Assembly: GCA_963580285.1 (NCBI GenBank)
Contig: OY757010.1
Coordinates: forward strand, 213,684,138-213,748,137
Source: Lucinisca nassula
Taxonomy: Eukaryota; Mollusca; Bivalvia; Lucinida; Lucinidae
Reading direction: 5' to 3'
Length of the DNA: 64,000 bases
The notes beneath the pieces were generated by a model. It saw only the letters and a list, made by a program, of their open reading frames with translations. It had not been told where the DNA came from and ran no database searches. The position numbers and the translations under genes were made by a program. Positions 10,931-21,401 of this stretch are shown here, one piece after another. Every line of letters begins with the position of its first letter. Within the stretch, counting starts at the first letter, position 1.

Positions 10931-11185
10931 CATCACGTATCCGTTTGACAAACTGTATTCTTTCATATATCGAAAACTTTTTTTTAAGAAATTTGTGATA
11001 TTTGTCTTGTAGATGCACCAAACAAGGGTTGTAGGTGCACGTTAGAACCGCCGCGGTTCTAACTAGAACCCAGATTCTGTGTCTTTGAGCGGAAATTGAG
11101 AAACATATTGTATACCCCTTGTAAACTCCTGTTGTCTCTATGTAAATGAGGTTTACGGGGGTTTTCAATACTCGAATCACATTAA
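10931..11185 (+). mobile_element. HPB element, degenerate
   Basis: CATCACGTATCCGTTTGACA resembles the HPB left end. The central palindrome is shortened at the tip (GAACCGCCGCGGTTC). The second hairpin is AAACTCCTGTTGTCTC..GAGGTTTACGG. The right end is weak (ATCACATTAACACATTTC). Confidence 0.6.
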
Positions 11186-11284
11186 CACATTTCATAGAGA
11201 AAAATGGGGTTTTCAGAGATATATAGCATTTTCTTACTTTGATTCCAAGACATAGATTGTAGATACTCCTTAGAACCGGCTCAC
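11186..11284 (-). mobile_element. HPB half element ending at the hairpin tip
   Basis: Begins in the right-hand region (ATAGAGAAAAATGGGGTTTT), runs through CCAAGACATAGATTGTAG into the arm TTAGAACCGGCTCAC, and stops at the tip. The opposite arm is absent. 11285-11603 holds nothing recognised. Confidence 0.6.
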
Positions 11285-11603
11285 AGATAGCACATGCGTG
11301 TGCCCATTACACACTCAACAAAAAATCAAAACGACACACAAAACGGATGCTAGCAAATGACTGACTACGTAAAAATGATACGAGTATGTGCCATACTTAC
11401 AACAACTAGCTGATATACCATCTAAAAATTAGTTTTGATTGCCAAGTTAAGCATTATTTGTTTAAGACTAAACCGACTGTAGACATATGATGCTATGTAA
11501 AAAAATCTTCCATTTTAAGTGCGTAAAACCAGTTAGGAAAAGTAATAATTGTGGGAAATTGCTATTCACAGCTTTAAAAGTACATGGTGGAGGTATACTA
11601 ACG

Positions 11604-11718
11604 ACTGAGTTCCCTCATTCTATGTTTTGAGCAGAAACTATTTTTTTTTTATCTTAACATTTTCAATTTTTGTGGATAATATTTTCAATATACTTGCATA
11701 GGCGTGTTTTCGTAATAA
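11604..11718 (-). mobile_element. HPA element, left part, reversed
   Basis: GAGTTCCCTCATTCTATGTT followed by TTGAGCAGAAAC and the reversed HPA left region, ending CATAGGCGTGTTTTCGTAAT. The central tip and the right half are missing. Confidence 0.6.
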
Positions 11719-11740
11719 TATCCAGTAAACATATTCAGGT

Positions 11741-12020
11741 CATTACGAAAACACGCCTATACAAATACATTGACACATTTATCGCCGAACAAATGAAAAT
11801 TTTCTGATGAAAAATTGTGATATTTTTCTTATTTCTGCTGAAAGTATAGATTGTGGGTACTCGTTAGAACCGCCTCGTTGAGGCGGTTCTAACGAGTACC
11901 AACAATCTATATCTTAGAGTAGAAATAAGAAAAATAAGGTTTACCCCTGTAAACCCCAGTTTTACTATATAAAAGTAGGGTTCGAGGGAGTCAAAATTAT
12001 ATAGGGGTGTTTTCGTGATG
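11741..12020 (+). mobile_element. HPA element, near-consensus full copy
   Basis: 280 bp from CATTACGAAAACACGCC to GGGGTGTTTTCGTGATG. Palindrome at about 11823-11936 with tip CGCCTCGTTGAGGCG; second hairpin AACCCCAG..GTAGGGTT at 11950-11984. One of the best copies for defining the family. Confidence 0.9.
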
Positions 12021-12088
12021 AAAAGACATGAACAGAGAGTACAAACACAACTAGCAAAACAAAACGTGCACCCCAAAACAATGCCAGT

Positions 12089-12360
12089 CATCACGAGAAC
12101 AAGACCGTCAAATGAACACACCCTAAATCACATTTTAAATAGAGAAAACTGGAGTTTATAGTGGGTGTGTGTGGGGGGACGGGGGGAGGGGTTATACATT
12201 ATATTTCTTATTTTACCCCAAGACATAGGTTGTGGGTACTCGTTAGAACCGTCTCCATGAGGTATAAAATTGAAACATTTTCTTGGATTTTCATCAGAAA
12301 AGTAGCCATTCCGGAGATAGGAAAATGCACTTTATGTCGCACGGGTGTGTTATCATGATG
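12089..12360 (-). mobile_element. HPB element, reversed, lacking one arm
   Basis: Starts CATCACGAGAACAAGACCGTC and ends CGCACGGGTGTGTTATCATG. The first arm runs to the tip (AACCGTCTCCATGAGG) and then jumps to the left region (TGAAACATTTTCTTGG), so the second arm is deleted from the tip outward. A G-rich tract lies at 12163-12190. Confidence 0.8.
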
Positions 12361-12518
12361 GAACAAATCTATGAAACTGTGAAGGAACGACCACTGTGAA
12401 ACGGTCAACAGAAATAAAAAAAAAATCAAGTTTTATATCTATACATACAGGTGGTTCGATTGTTTCTGAGTTGAATGGAGAATTGAAATATTCTGTTAAA
12501 CACTCAGTTCCTGTACTT

Positions 12519-12743
12519 TTAACCTATTCAATACCAGAAACCCATAAAGGGGTACCTTGGCAAACAGTACAGGCCAAGATCAGACGCCTGCGGCGGCGTC
12601 TGATCAGGGCCTCCACTGTTTGCAAAATGTTCAGCTATTTTCCAAACAAATTTTGAAGAAAACACAACCTGACACCCGAAAATTTTGAAATGGACTCCTG
12701 GTATATAAAAGGAAGAAGATTCAGTTTGGAACAAAAAGGGTTA
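12519..12743 (+). mobile_element. Family D palindromic element
   Basis: Starts TTAACCTATTCAATACC and ends GGAACAAAAAGGGTTA, imperfect inverted ends. The central palindrome pairs GATCAGACGCC with GGCGTCTGATC, flanked by TTGGCAAACAGT and CACTGTTTGCAAA. Related copies lie at 33184, 44779, 51156 and 56963. Confidence 0.7.
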
Positions 12744-12921
12744 CGCAAACAGTTTAGACCCTGTTCAGACGCCGCGTTCTATGGCATCTTATTGGGTGTA
12801 ATGTTCTGCAATAAGCCTTCTTTTACACAGCATCTTAACGTCCGGCTATTTTCTATAAATAACTGCTACCGGGATTACCTACAACTCAGTGATAGTCAGG
12901 TACACATCAGCACAAAAGACA

Positions 12922-13222
12922 GCCCCTCCCATCGGTGCTTGAAGAAATATATGGGCTGCATGATGCTTCCACGCAGAGCTGAATCTGACCCACACACGAG
13001 TACTGGTAAAACCGCTTAGAGGATCTAAGCCTGCCCAGGCAAAGCGGTGTGAGTTTCGGACCGTCCATGCTTATAAACCCTATTGGTTTCATTGGGCGAA
13101 AGGGCTTGAGATGTCATTTCATCTCAATGTCGGGTAAAAGTCCCACAAAAGTGGAAGCAACCTCTCCAAAATGACCTGTATAGTGTTGACGGGGACGTTA
13201 AACCTCAAATCAAACAAACAAA
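12922..13222 (+). repeat. Family C short retroposon-like repeat
   Basis: Ordered blocks GCTGCATGATGCTTCCACGC, ACCGCTTAGAGGATCTAAGC, TTTCATTGGGCG and GACGGGGACGTTAAACCTC, with the A/C-rich tail CAAACAAACAAA. Six other copies are in the window. The A-rich 3' tail suggests a SINE or the 3' tail of a LINE. No tRNA-like promoter is visible. Confidence 0.7.
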
Positions 13223-13469
13223 ATCAGCACAGAAGAACTTCTTTGCTTACTAATGTTGGTTCGATTGATAAACAATTGGCTTTAATTCTGGTTGCGATGA
13301 ATATTTACCCTCTCCCTCAATACCGGTGCAGAAATATACAAAGTAATAATAGTAAAATTGCATGAGCATAACATATAAGTTCGTTGGTGAAAAACTCTTA
13401 AATTGTCTCTTATTGCTGCTCAAACGATCTTTAAACGAGTATCTCATTACATGTGCACCTGACTGATGT

Positions 13470-13735
13470 CGGCAACGTGCATTCCTTGAGTTGAATAAAA
13501 TAATTTCTACAATTATTGTATCCATTCCGCTGATTCAAGACGGACGGTTGTCAATTTATGGGAAAAGAACGTGCAGTGGACTAGTAAACCGCTTATGTAC
13601 ATGTACATGTATAAGCCTGACTAAGAAAAGTGTGGCTTGGTACATTAACAGCCTCCATATGATTCAAATAGTGCTGTATGGACCGTTGCCTGTGCCTCTT
13701 AACTTCAAACAACCAAGCAATCAAACACAACAAAA
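13470..13735 (+). repeat. SINE-1 3' portion (5'-truncated)
   Basis: TCCGCTGATTCAAGACGGAC, GAACGTGCAGTGGACTAGTA and AAGCCTGACTAAGAAAAGTG match the body of the complete SINE at 38337 in the same order. The tRNA-like head is degenerate or absent. Confidence 0.6.
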
Positions 13736-13763
13736 CTCACCGGAATTAAACGAATATGGTATA

Positions 13764-15441
13764 CGAGGGTAGGCTGAAAAGTTATGAGCCTGACCAAGAA
13801 GCAGGCACCGAACAGCCATGAAATTTTGTATTCATTAAACCCAATCCTTTATTACTTGATTTGACTCAAATGAGTTCAAACTTACCTGCAATAACGTAGA
13901 AATTCTAGACTTTGAAAATTGATACTAGCACGTTTTTGAGAAAATGGACAAAATCTGGCATCGTGGTGTCATCAAGTACTTCCATAAAAAGGGGTTAGCT
14001 CCTAAGGACATTCATGTCGATATGGTTGATACATTAGGGGATGATGCTCCTTCGTATGCAACCGTGAAAAGGTGGGCAGCAAATTTTAAGGTTGGCAAGG
14101 ACAGCCTTGAAGATGTTGACCGGTGTGGACGACCCACAACGGCAACAACTGAGGAAACCATCAGCCAAGTTAACAGGGCCGTGATGGATGACAGGCGTTT
14201 AACTGTGAATCAGTTAGCTAACACTGTTGGCATCTCCCGTGAACGAGTAGAGAACATTCTACACAGTGAATTAGGAATATCGAAGGTTTCCGCCAGATGG
14301 GTGCCACGGCTTTTGACACCTGACTAAAAGTTGACCAGACTGAACCTGTCACAAGCCAACTTGGCTATTTTTGAAGCAGACCAAGATGGTTTTCTTGACC
14401 GTTTTGTCACTCAGGATGAGTGATGGGTTCATCACTTTGAGCCAGAGACCAAAAGACAATCCATGCAATGGAAACACCCTGGCTCAAACCCTCCAAAGAA
14501 GGCAAAGGTCGTCTCCTCTGCAGGGAAGGTGATGGCATCAATTTTCGGGAATGCCAAGGGTATAATATTCATAGATTACCTTCAAATCAAATCAAATCAA
14601 ATCTTTTATTCACTCTGATTACAAATAAATGTAATAACAAGAGGAGCGATACAAATATGCAACGTTTGGCGGCAAAGTATAAGTAAAAATAAAACACATA
14701 CAAAACTAAACAACCAGAGGGCAACATTAAATTTTACGAGATGAAATCAGTACTCTCTCTCCCTCTCTCTCAGTGTGTGTGTTTTGAGCACGCAACGCTG
14801 AAACAGCACCGAATCTATGGCATTGTGTGCTTCGAGTTAGTCAATCAACAAAAATAAAATCAAATTTATTTCTCTCAGCATCGCGAAAACACGCCTATAC
14901 AAATACACTGCAAATCCTATCGCCGAAAAAGGAAATTGGTGACAATTTTCCAATCTCTGCCTTCAAAAGGCCAGAAAAATCAATGGGGCGTATTATGCAG
15001 ATCTGCTAAAACAATTGCGAAAAGTAATTAAGGCTAAACGACCCGGAAAATTTACAAAAGGGGTCTTGTTCTATCAGGACAATGCGCCTGCTCATGAATC
15101 GGTTGTCGCAATGGCTGCTGGGCATGACTGTGGCTTCACACTTGTCGATCACCCTCCGTATTCACCTGATCTAGCTCCATCAGATTATTCCCTGTTTCCA
15201 AACATGAGAAAGCACTTGGCTGAGCAGCATTATCGGTCAGACGAGGAGGTGATAGCTGCTGTGGAGGAGTTTTTCAGGGACCAAGAAGAGACCTTCTATA
15301 CCACTGGGATCCAAGGACTCCATCATCGCTGGAGGAAGTGTGTGGACAGGAAGGGAGACTATGTCGAGAAAAATAAGGCACTTTCAGCATGGACAAACCA
15401 TTGGATCTTGGTCAGGCTCAGAACTTTTCAGCCTACCCCCG
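13764..15441 (+). mobile_element. mariner transposon with nested insertion
   Basis: The terminal inverted repeats CGAGGGTAGGCTGAAAAG (13764) and CTTTTCAGCCTACCCCCG (ending 15441) extend over about 35 bp and are flanked by TA at 13762-13763 and 15442-15443, the mariner target duplication. Without the 373-bp insert plus its duplication, the element would be about 1.3 kb, the usual mariner size. It carries one transposase gene, dead here. Confidence 0.93.
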
Positions 15442-15473
15442 TACTTCTTATACCCCAAGCTGTCTCTGTATAA
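13944..15473 (+). pseudogene. mariner transposase (DD34D), inactivated
   Basis: Transposase of the IS630-Tc1-mariner superfamily, which cuts and pastes the element. The N-terminal helix-turn-helix region (SYATVKRWAANFK, GRPTTATTEE) is open to 14324. In the same frame the reading continues through TAA (14325) and a TGA (about 14421) just after the first catalytic motif VTQDE, then SSAGKVMASIFG and IIFIDYL. An insertion splits the gene there. The frame resumes at LLKQLRKV and contains QDNAPAH and PDLAPSDY with 34 residues between the two catalytic Asp, the mariner signature. Two stops plus the insertion make it a pseudogene. The final codons run past the terminal repeat, so the true end is nearer 15400. 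Confidence 0.93.
14587..14959 (-). mobile_element. 373-bp insertion in the mariner transposase
   Basis: Flanked by an 8-bp direct duplication CCTTCAAA (14579-14586 and 14960-14967), removal of which restores the transposase frame. The left end begins with repeated TCAAA units followed by TCTTTTATTC, which read backwards looks like a retroelement tail. Near its right end (14878-14935) it contains the left 55 bp of an HPA element (GCGAAAACACGCCTATAC). No coding capacity. Confidence 0.8.
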
Positions 15474-15620
15474 AGTGTATTTTACAAGCGTATTCATACA
15501 CGGGACTGTTAACACGATGAGGCGATTCTAATGAGTACACACAACGTACCGTTATTTATACAAGGACGAAAAGACACCCTAATTACGCATCTTGAGCTAT
15601 GAGCTATGATTAACCATCAG

Positions 15621-15861
15621 GGCCCAGTTGTTCAAAGCCTCGTTAGCTTAACGAGCTCGTTAGTGGTCAAATTGTTAACTGTTCTGGCAAGTACAATGTC
15701 TAAAATTTTGTTATTATTGCTGAAAAAATATGAGCAGCTTTTGCATTTGCAAAAGCTGCTCACATTTTTCAGCAAATATATTAGTATTTTCACCATATTG
15801 AATGATCAAAGTTTTAACGATGTGTTAGCTAACGACGTCGTTAGTTTTGAACAACCGGGCC
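15621..15861. mobile_element. Foldback MITE (family N)
   Basis: GGCCCAGTTGTTCAAAGC opens and TTTTGAACAACCGGGCC closes. The arms include CGTTAGCTTAACGA and TTAGCTAACGACGTCG, and the centre is a near-perfect hairpin TGAGCAGCTTTTGC/GCAAAAGCTGCTCA at 15731-15763. CAG flanks both ends, but the right one also belongs to a neighbouring repeat, so the duplication is uncertain. Confidence 0.75.
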
Positions 15862-15957
15862 CAGTTGTTCGAACTACCCCTCAATCTGATTAAAATCCGA
15901 TCTTGCCGCTGCTAGGCGTACATACTTCAGCTTCGATAGGGTTTTAATCAGATTGAA
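15862..15957. repeat. Short inverted repeat next to family N
   Basis: CAATCTGATTAAAATCCGAT pairs imperfectly with GGGTTTTAATCAGATTG. It begins with CAGTTGTTCGAAC, echoing the start of family N. Probably a related small foldback sequence. Confidence 0.5.
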
Positions 15958-16008
15958 CTGTCCCTATCTCAAACAATTTTTCGTCGAACCACATATATTC
16001 GAGGTATT

Positions 16009-16397
16009 CGTTACGAAAACACATCGTTACAAATGCATTGTAAACTTTACCGCCGAAAAAAGAAAATTTTAAGATGAAAAGGTGTGATATTTTTCTTATT
16101 TCTGCTCTAGAATATAGGTTTTGGGTACTCGTTAGAACCGCTTTGATTTTTTTTCTTATTTCTGCTAAAAATATAGATTGTGGATTCTCGTTAGAACCGC
16201 CTCATCGAGGCGGTTCTAACGAGTACCCATAATCTATAGATTTTGGGACACTCGTTAGAACCGCCTCATCGAGTATCCATAATCTATATTTTAAAGCAGA
16301 ATTAAGAAAAATAAGGTTTACCCGTGAAAACCCCAGTTTAACTGTACAAAAGTGGGGTTCAAGGGAGTCAAAATTATATAAGCCTGTTTTCGTGATG
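16009..16397 (+). mobile_element. HPA element with multiplied arms
   Basis: Starts CGTTACGAAAACAC and ends AGCCTGTTTTCGTGATG, but is 389 bp long. The centre holds a partial left arm to GAACCGCTTTGA, then a second complete palindrome beginning TTTCTTATTTCTGC, then another partial arm ending CCGCCTCATCGAG and a final right arm. This amounts to about three hairpin units in series. Confidence 0.85.
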
Positions 16398-16554
16398 CTG
16401 AAGTTCGGCTGTATAAGAAGATGCTAAAGCAGGGCCATATTCTGATAGTCAGCAGAAACAATTTTTAAGGAGTTTCAACTCCTGAGTTTCCGAATATTCA
16501 TCCTTCATCTTCAATCCCAATGCAGATTCAGACGATAACGTGCTGATCTGGATT

Positions 16555-16668
16555 GACATTATGATATTGCATCCGTTTGGCATAGTGCATTCTTTCAGAT
16601 CCCCGAATCGGATAATTTTCTGATGAAAATTTATGATATTTTTCTTATTTCTAACTCTCATATGTTGT
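16555..16668 (+). mobile_element. HPB left-end fragment
   Basis: ATTATGATATTGCATCCG, GGCATAGTGCATTCTTTC and GATGAAAATTTATGATATTT follow the HPB left region into TTATTTCTAAC, where similarity stops before the arm. Confidence 0.6.
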
Positions 16669-16727
16669 GACTGAATCTGACATGACAACAGCATACACGG
16701 TAAAACAACTATGCCTGGATCGGGCAA

Positions 16728-16915
16728 CATGTGATCAAGTCCGTGAGATAAACATTCCAAAACTCAATTTTATATATATTTACATATTTTTTTCTTATTT
16801 CTGCTCCAAGGCATATTTTTAGATACTTGTTAGAACCGCGTTCTAACGAGCACCAACAACCTTTGTTTGCAATTTAAATAAGAAAATATATCACGGTTTT
16901 TCATCAGAAAAAAAG
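16728..16915 (-). mobile_element. HPB element, reversed, left end missing
   Basis: CATGTGATCAAGTCCGTGAG, the arm TTGTTAGAACCGCG and its partner CGTTCTAACGAGCACC with a shortened tip, then TATCACGGTTTTTCATCAG, where it ends. Confidence 0.65.
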
Positions 16916-16928
16916 TTTTGGATAGCTG

Positions 16929-17385
16929 GATAAGTTCTGAATAGTTGGATCCTTTGGAAGCAAAGAATACACCAAATAAACGAAAATAGCAGACTCGGTT
17001 TTATTGAGTCTGTTCATGACCAGTACTGAAAGGTGCAACACCGGCCACGCCCTCTAGCACCGGCTTAAACAGAACTCTTGTTTCAAAATGATTCTAAATG
17101 AATTCAACGATCCCAAAGGACCAGAAAATTTAATCTGCACTATGATGATGTAAGGGGAGACATTTTACTGCTGCCACACGGCACAACACTAGCTGAAGTG
17201 AAGATAACTAAGTTCTGAATAGTTAGATCCCCTGGAAGCAAAGAATACACCAAATAAAAGAAAAAAGCAGACTCGTTGCTATTGAGTCTGTTCATGACCA
17301 GTACTGAAATGTGCAACACCGGTCACGCCCTCTAGCTCAGACTTAAGCAGAACTCTATTTTCAAAATGGTTCTAAATGAACTAAA
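16929..17385. repeat. Two direct copies of a 180-bp repeat
   Basis: GAATAGTTGGATCC..GGAAGCAAAGAATACACC at 16929 recurs from 17208. Both continue through GAGTCTGTTCATGACCAGTA and GTGCAACACCGG. The copies are about 279 bp apart. Sequence following the first copy resembles family F, seen at 45471 and 48107. Confidence 0.75.
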
Positions 17386-17744
17386 TGATAGCTATCAGGT
17401 ATGGCATATGGTCATGGCGGCAAGCTACAGCTAATTCGTCAGTTCTTCCCGACATTTTCAGGCCCTTATCTAATTAAATCATAGCACTGTGGTCAGTCAG
17501 GAGGGTTGCACCGCACTAAAACCAGATAAAACCATGGCTGTTTAAAATACACCATTAGTTGGTTGATTATCATCAAAGATGCCTGACATTGCAATGTAAC
17601 AGAAGGGTTGTTTGGAAAATGGCTAGAACCAAGAAAGAGAAAGAAAAATACAATAAGTTAAAAAGGATAATTTAAGGAAAGCGGAGTTTAGGGTGAATTT
17701 CAAGGACTCTTACAGTGTCAACCTAGATGGATTTCCTCTCAGAA

Positions 17745-18000
17745 CATCACAAAAACACACCTATATAATTTTGACCCCCATGAACCCCGCTTTGATACAG
17801 AAAAGCTGGGGTTTACAGGGGTAAACTTTATATAGACTGTGGGTACTCGTTAGAACCGCCTCGATGAGGCGGTTCTAACGAGTACTCTCAATCTATATTT
17901 GGGGCAGAAATAAGAACAGTATCACAATTGTTCATCTTATTAGTTATTTTTTTCGGCGGTAAAATTTACAATAAATTTGTGTGGGCGTGTTTTCGTTATG
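17745..18000 (-). mobile_element. HPA element, reversed
   Basis: Starts CATCACAAAAACACACC and ends GGGCGTGTTTTCGTTATG. The palindrome is intact (tip CGCCTCGATGAGGCGG) but lacks the outer TTATTTCTGCTC of one arm. 17386-17744 has no recognised gene. Confidence 0.85.
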
Positions 18001-18276
18001 AACGCAATGTTTGATCTTGCTATTAGAATGGGTTGTTTTATTACATTGCCAAATCTAGACAACAGAAGTATGTTCACAAAATGAAAGCAAACCTAATAAA
18101 TAAGCAAACTTTCAAGATGATATGGTATTTTTTTTCTGGAATGGTTTTGAATTCTATGTGTGGAATTAATATGATTGCCAACATTTTGACCACTTATAGG
18201 CAAAACATAAGACAAACAAACAGTGACACAACTGATGGTGATTTGCGTAGTGTTAAAAAATCTCTTGCCTACTTTT

Positions 18277-18594
18277 GGTGGTTCTAACGAGTACCGGCAA
18301 CCTATGTCTATATCTAAGAGTTAACTTTTGATCTCTTGGACCCCAATGAAATCAAGGTCTGCCGCCATCAGCAGTTTTACAGATCCTATAGAGAAACCTG
18401 TACGCTCTGTGTCATAAGCACCTTGTGGTATACATTATTGTGCTTATTACAGCACATAGGCAGTTCAAACAAGCATCTAAAAACTATACTTAGCGTAAAG
18501 GTAAGAAAATATAACACAAGTTTTCATCGGGAAAATCACCATTTTAAAGATTGGAAAGAATGCACTATGTCACACAGGTGTGGTATCGTAATGC
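18277..18594 (-). mobile_element. HPB remnants, broken into two pieces
   Basis: GGTGGTTCTAACGAGTACC to CAACCTATGTC (18275-18306) is an arm starting close to the hairpin tip. 18495-18594 is the reversed HPB left end (GAATGCACTATGTCACACAG, GTGTGGTATCGTAATG). Intervening sequence separates them. The ORF across the region is not a gene. Confidence 0.5.
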
Positions 18595-18599
18595 AAGCT

Positions 18600-18905
18600 A
18601 CAGATGCCGGTCGAATAGATGAGACAGTCACAAAGTACGAAGTCAGATCCACCGCTATGCAATTAAAGTTTGAAGCAAAGTGGATCAACAGCCATTCCTA
18701 ACATCTATGCTATACTAAAAATGCATTTTTAAATATTCTAAAATGAGCAAACTTACCCCAATTCAAAATGATGATAAAAGTTTGTTTCACCCTTGACTCA
18801 CTGACTGAGGTAGGAAGCAGAAGTGGAGGCAATGATCAGGAACCGATCCAATTCAATTGAAGACATCAAAGGGGAAAAAACATAAAGCAGAACCATAGTT
18901 AAACA
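18600..18905 (-). mobile_element. Retroelement 3' fragments, reversed
   Basis: 18600-18720 resembles the reversed end of the RT ORF and tail (AGTCAGATCCACCGCTATGC, GAAGCAAAGTGGATCAAC), paralleling 19920-20060. 18817-18905 is the reversed 3' tip (AGAAGTGGAGGCAATGATCA). Confidence 0.5.
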
Positions 18906-18940
18906 TTACAAGTAGAAAGCTAGGTCAGTCTCTTCCCACA

Positions 18941-19178
18941 TGAGCCCCGCCAAGCGAATTTGGGTCTTCGAGCATTCCGTCATGACAAACTTTAACTGCG
19001 CATGTCCAGCCATTCAGAGGGGCCAGGGATATGGCTTTCTGTCTGAAGGTTCCTCTTGATTCAATGCTTGTATGAGCGAGCAGCGAAGGTTCTGGCGAGA
19101 CTGCGCGGATGCGCAGGCTCGCCTGAACCTTCGCTGCTCGCATAGGCGATAAGTACCAAAATCGCTTGACGGGGCCCA
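18941..19178 (-). mobile_element. 238-bp MITE (family E), copy 1
   Basis: Ends TGAGCCCCGCCAAGCGA and TCGCTTGACGGGGCCCA are inverted repeats. The flanking dinucleotide is CA on both sides (18939-18940 and 19179-19180). An internal palindrome GCAGCGAAGGTTC/GAACCTTCGCTGC surrounds a GC-rich loop. Two further copies, at 51948 and 53637, have exactly the same length. Confidence 0.85.
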
Positions 19179-19352
19179 CATAATGACCAAACGGCCGATA
19201 ATTATATATGCTTTAAACGATTTTTTAACCCAAGGTGAAGGGTTAGGTCCTGAAAAATCGATTTAAACCCAAAATGTTAATCGCAGCTACCATTCTAAAA
19301 GGATGGTTCTTGGCGTTACACGCATATTTACATAACCATATACAGTCTAGGG

Positions 19353-19440
19353 CCAAGTTGTTCAAAGCAACCTTAGCTTAACGAGCCCGCTAGTTGTCAT
19401 ATTGCTAACTGTGTAATAAATTGTCTTGTGAAACTGTGAC
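19353..19440. mobile_element. Family N left-end fragment
   Basis: GGGCCAAGTTGTTCAAAGC and TTAGCTTAACGAGC match the start of the foldback MITE at 15621. The right half is not found. Confidence 0.5.
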
Positions 19441-19799
19441 ATATATTACTTCCAACAGGAGAAGATAGGCCAACCATTATAGCCTTTCAAATTGTAGTCA
19501 GACGCGACTGCACTTTTAATTTTGGACTCGTCCGTGTTTAAGGTAAGTCGCCTTTAGCTGGGATTTTATATTGGGCAATATTTTATGTATTTATATTTTC
19601 AAAAATTCTGTGAAAAAAAAGATATCTGAAACCCGCTTCCCCTAAAACATGGAATAGTCTTGCCAACTCTCAAAGGTTGTTGATAAACTAAACTGAATTC
19701 GGCCAGCAAGGGTACTAGGTCATGTGGCCAATCTGGAGGCTTTCTAGCGCAACTTTGAGTCAGGATAAAATACATGGCAAAATGGTTATGTATAGATTA

Positions 19800-20105
19800 A
19801 TATGTGTGTTCATGAAAGAGGGTTGAGGACTCAACAACAATCCGACGTCAAAGCAGAAGAAAACCACCAGTTAGATCACAGAGGGTCGAACCCAGGAAAT
19901 ATCCGGCTCCACCCTTCCTGTCTCCAATGGACTTAGGGTCATCATCAAAGAGTCCGGAGTCCGGCCCACCGCCATGCAACCAAAGAGCGAAGCAAAGTTG
20001 TCCACTAAATAAACACACGGCCTGTCGCATAACATCTTTGCTATAACCACTTTTCTTGCATTTAACAACAATTTTTATGAACTGACCAGAGAAAATTATC
20101 ACTAC
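19800..20105 (-). pseudogene. Diverged retroelement RT C-terminal remnant
   Basis: The reverse-strand reading CKKSGYSKDVMRQAVCLF followed by CFALWLHGGGPDS aligns loosely with YKKIGYNMDIIRQTACM and FASLFNCTPVGQASDS at the end of the RT ORF at 60841. Older or different subfamily. No active-site region. Confidence 0.5.
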
Positions 20106-21119
20106 CCAGTATTCTCCTGAACTGATAAACTAAATCCCCATAAAACACAGGGTTTCGACGGTCCCTGTTGCAGGAATGTCTTCAAGGAAATGCCATATTT
20201 AGAAATAACGCCGTAATGTCGAAATTTTGAAGGTAATATCAGACTCACAGATAGCTCCAGTTGTTATCTATCTGAGTCAGCAAACTAAACGACTTAACGT
20301 TGACTCAAGGGAGACATCATTTCCAGAGGAAACTGACCAATCCGAGCAAGAAGAAGGTCAGTCAACAGTCAGAACTCATGGCAAAAAAAAAAACAAAAAA
20401 AAAAAAAAAAACAACCAAAAAAACATAAACTCACTCAACCAAACCGCGAACAGTTCTTACCCATTCAGTCGACTTGTGAACAAGAACCACCGCAAAACTC
20501 ACTGTTACACTTGAAAAAAGGGAGTGTTTCTTTCAGCATAGAACTATCACGTGTGCTGCCAAGAACAGAAAAGAGAGAATATTTGTACCGCCTTTCATTA
20601 CCGACAACCTGGTGAAAAAGTCTGTTACAGACATGTTACATGAGAATGCAATTTAGAAGCAGTCATTCTAAGGTAATTTTAAACTGGAGAAAAACTCCAA
20701 ATAAAAAAAATCGCATTGTCAGACAAGAAGCAATCTCAGACATCAAAATCGAACATGTCTACCAGTAAATTTGTTATTAGGGATGAGCCATTGCCAAGTA
20801 CTTCTGGTCTGAGCAAGGCAGGGGCCCCATAGATATAATCTCAAATTAGTACATGGCTACATGCAGCAGTGGTTACATTAGTGGTACTGACGAAGACAAG
20901 CAATGTGTATGTTATGCATTCCATCCTGAGGAATCAAGGACGTGCCAGTCAGTTATCTTTGTGAGGTAGGCTAAATGTGACAATTGTACTCACTGGACTC
21001 ACTTTCAGTTTTATTAAGATGTCAGGGACATCGGAGGAGGCAGAGAATACCGTTGTCCTCAGTGTCCCTACCCAGCTCAGAAGAGATTGTCTGAGAGAAA
21101 TTTACCTGTAAATATGTAA
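20106..21119. other. No gene recognised; A-rich tract
   Basis: An A-rich low-complexity run at 20381-20430 and otherwise unremarkable AT-rich sequence. The lysine-rich ORF at 20227-20514 comes from the A-run. Confidence 0.5.
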
Positions 21120-21401
21120 GATTACAGAAACCCGCTTATACAAATACATCGCAACCTTTATCGCCAAAAAATGAAAATTTTAAGATGAAAAAAAAAAAGT
21201 GATATTTTCTTATTTCTGCTCCAAATATAGATTGTGGATACTCGTTAGAACCGCCTCATCGAGGCGGTTCTTACGTGTATCCACAATCTATATTTTAGAG
21301 CAGAAATAAGAAAAATAAGATTTACCCATGCAAACCCCAGTTTTACTGTATAAATCTGGGGTTCAAGTGGGTCAAAATTATATAGGCGTGTTTTCGTTAT
21401 C
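21120..21401 (+). mobile_element. HPA element, full length
   Basis: Starts GATTACAGAAACCCGC, palindrome at about 21200-21312 (tip CGCCTCATCGAGGCGG), second hairpin AACCCCAG..CTGGGGTT, ends ATAGGCGTGTTTTCGTTAT. Confidence 0.85.

Noticed and set aside
20227..20514. Lysine-rich ORF
   Set aside because: Produced by the A-rich tract at 20381-20430.
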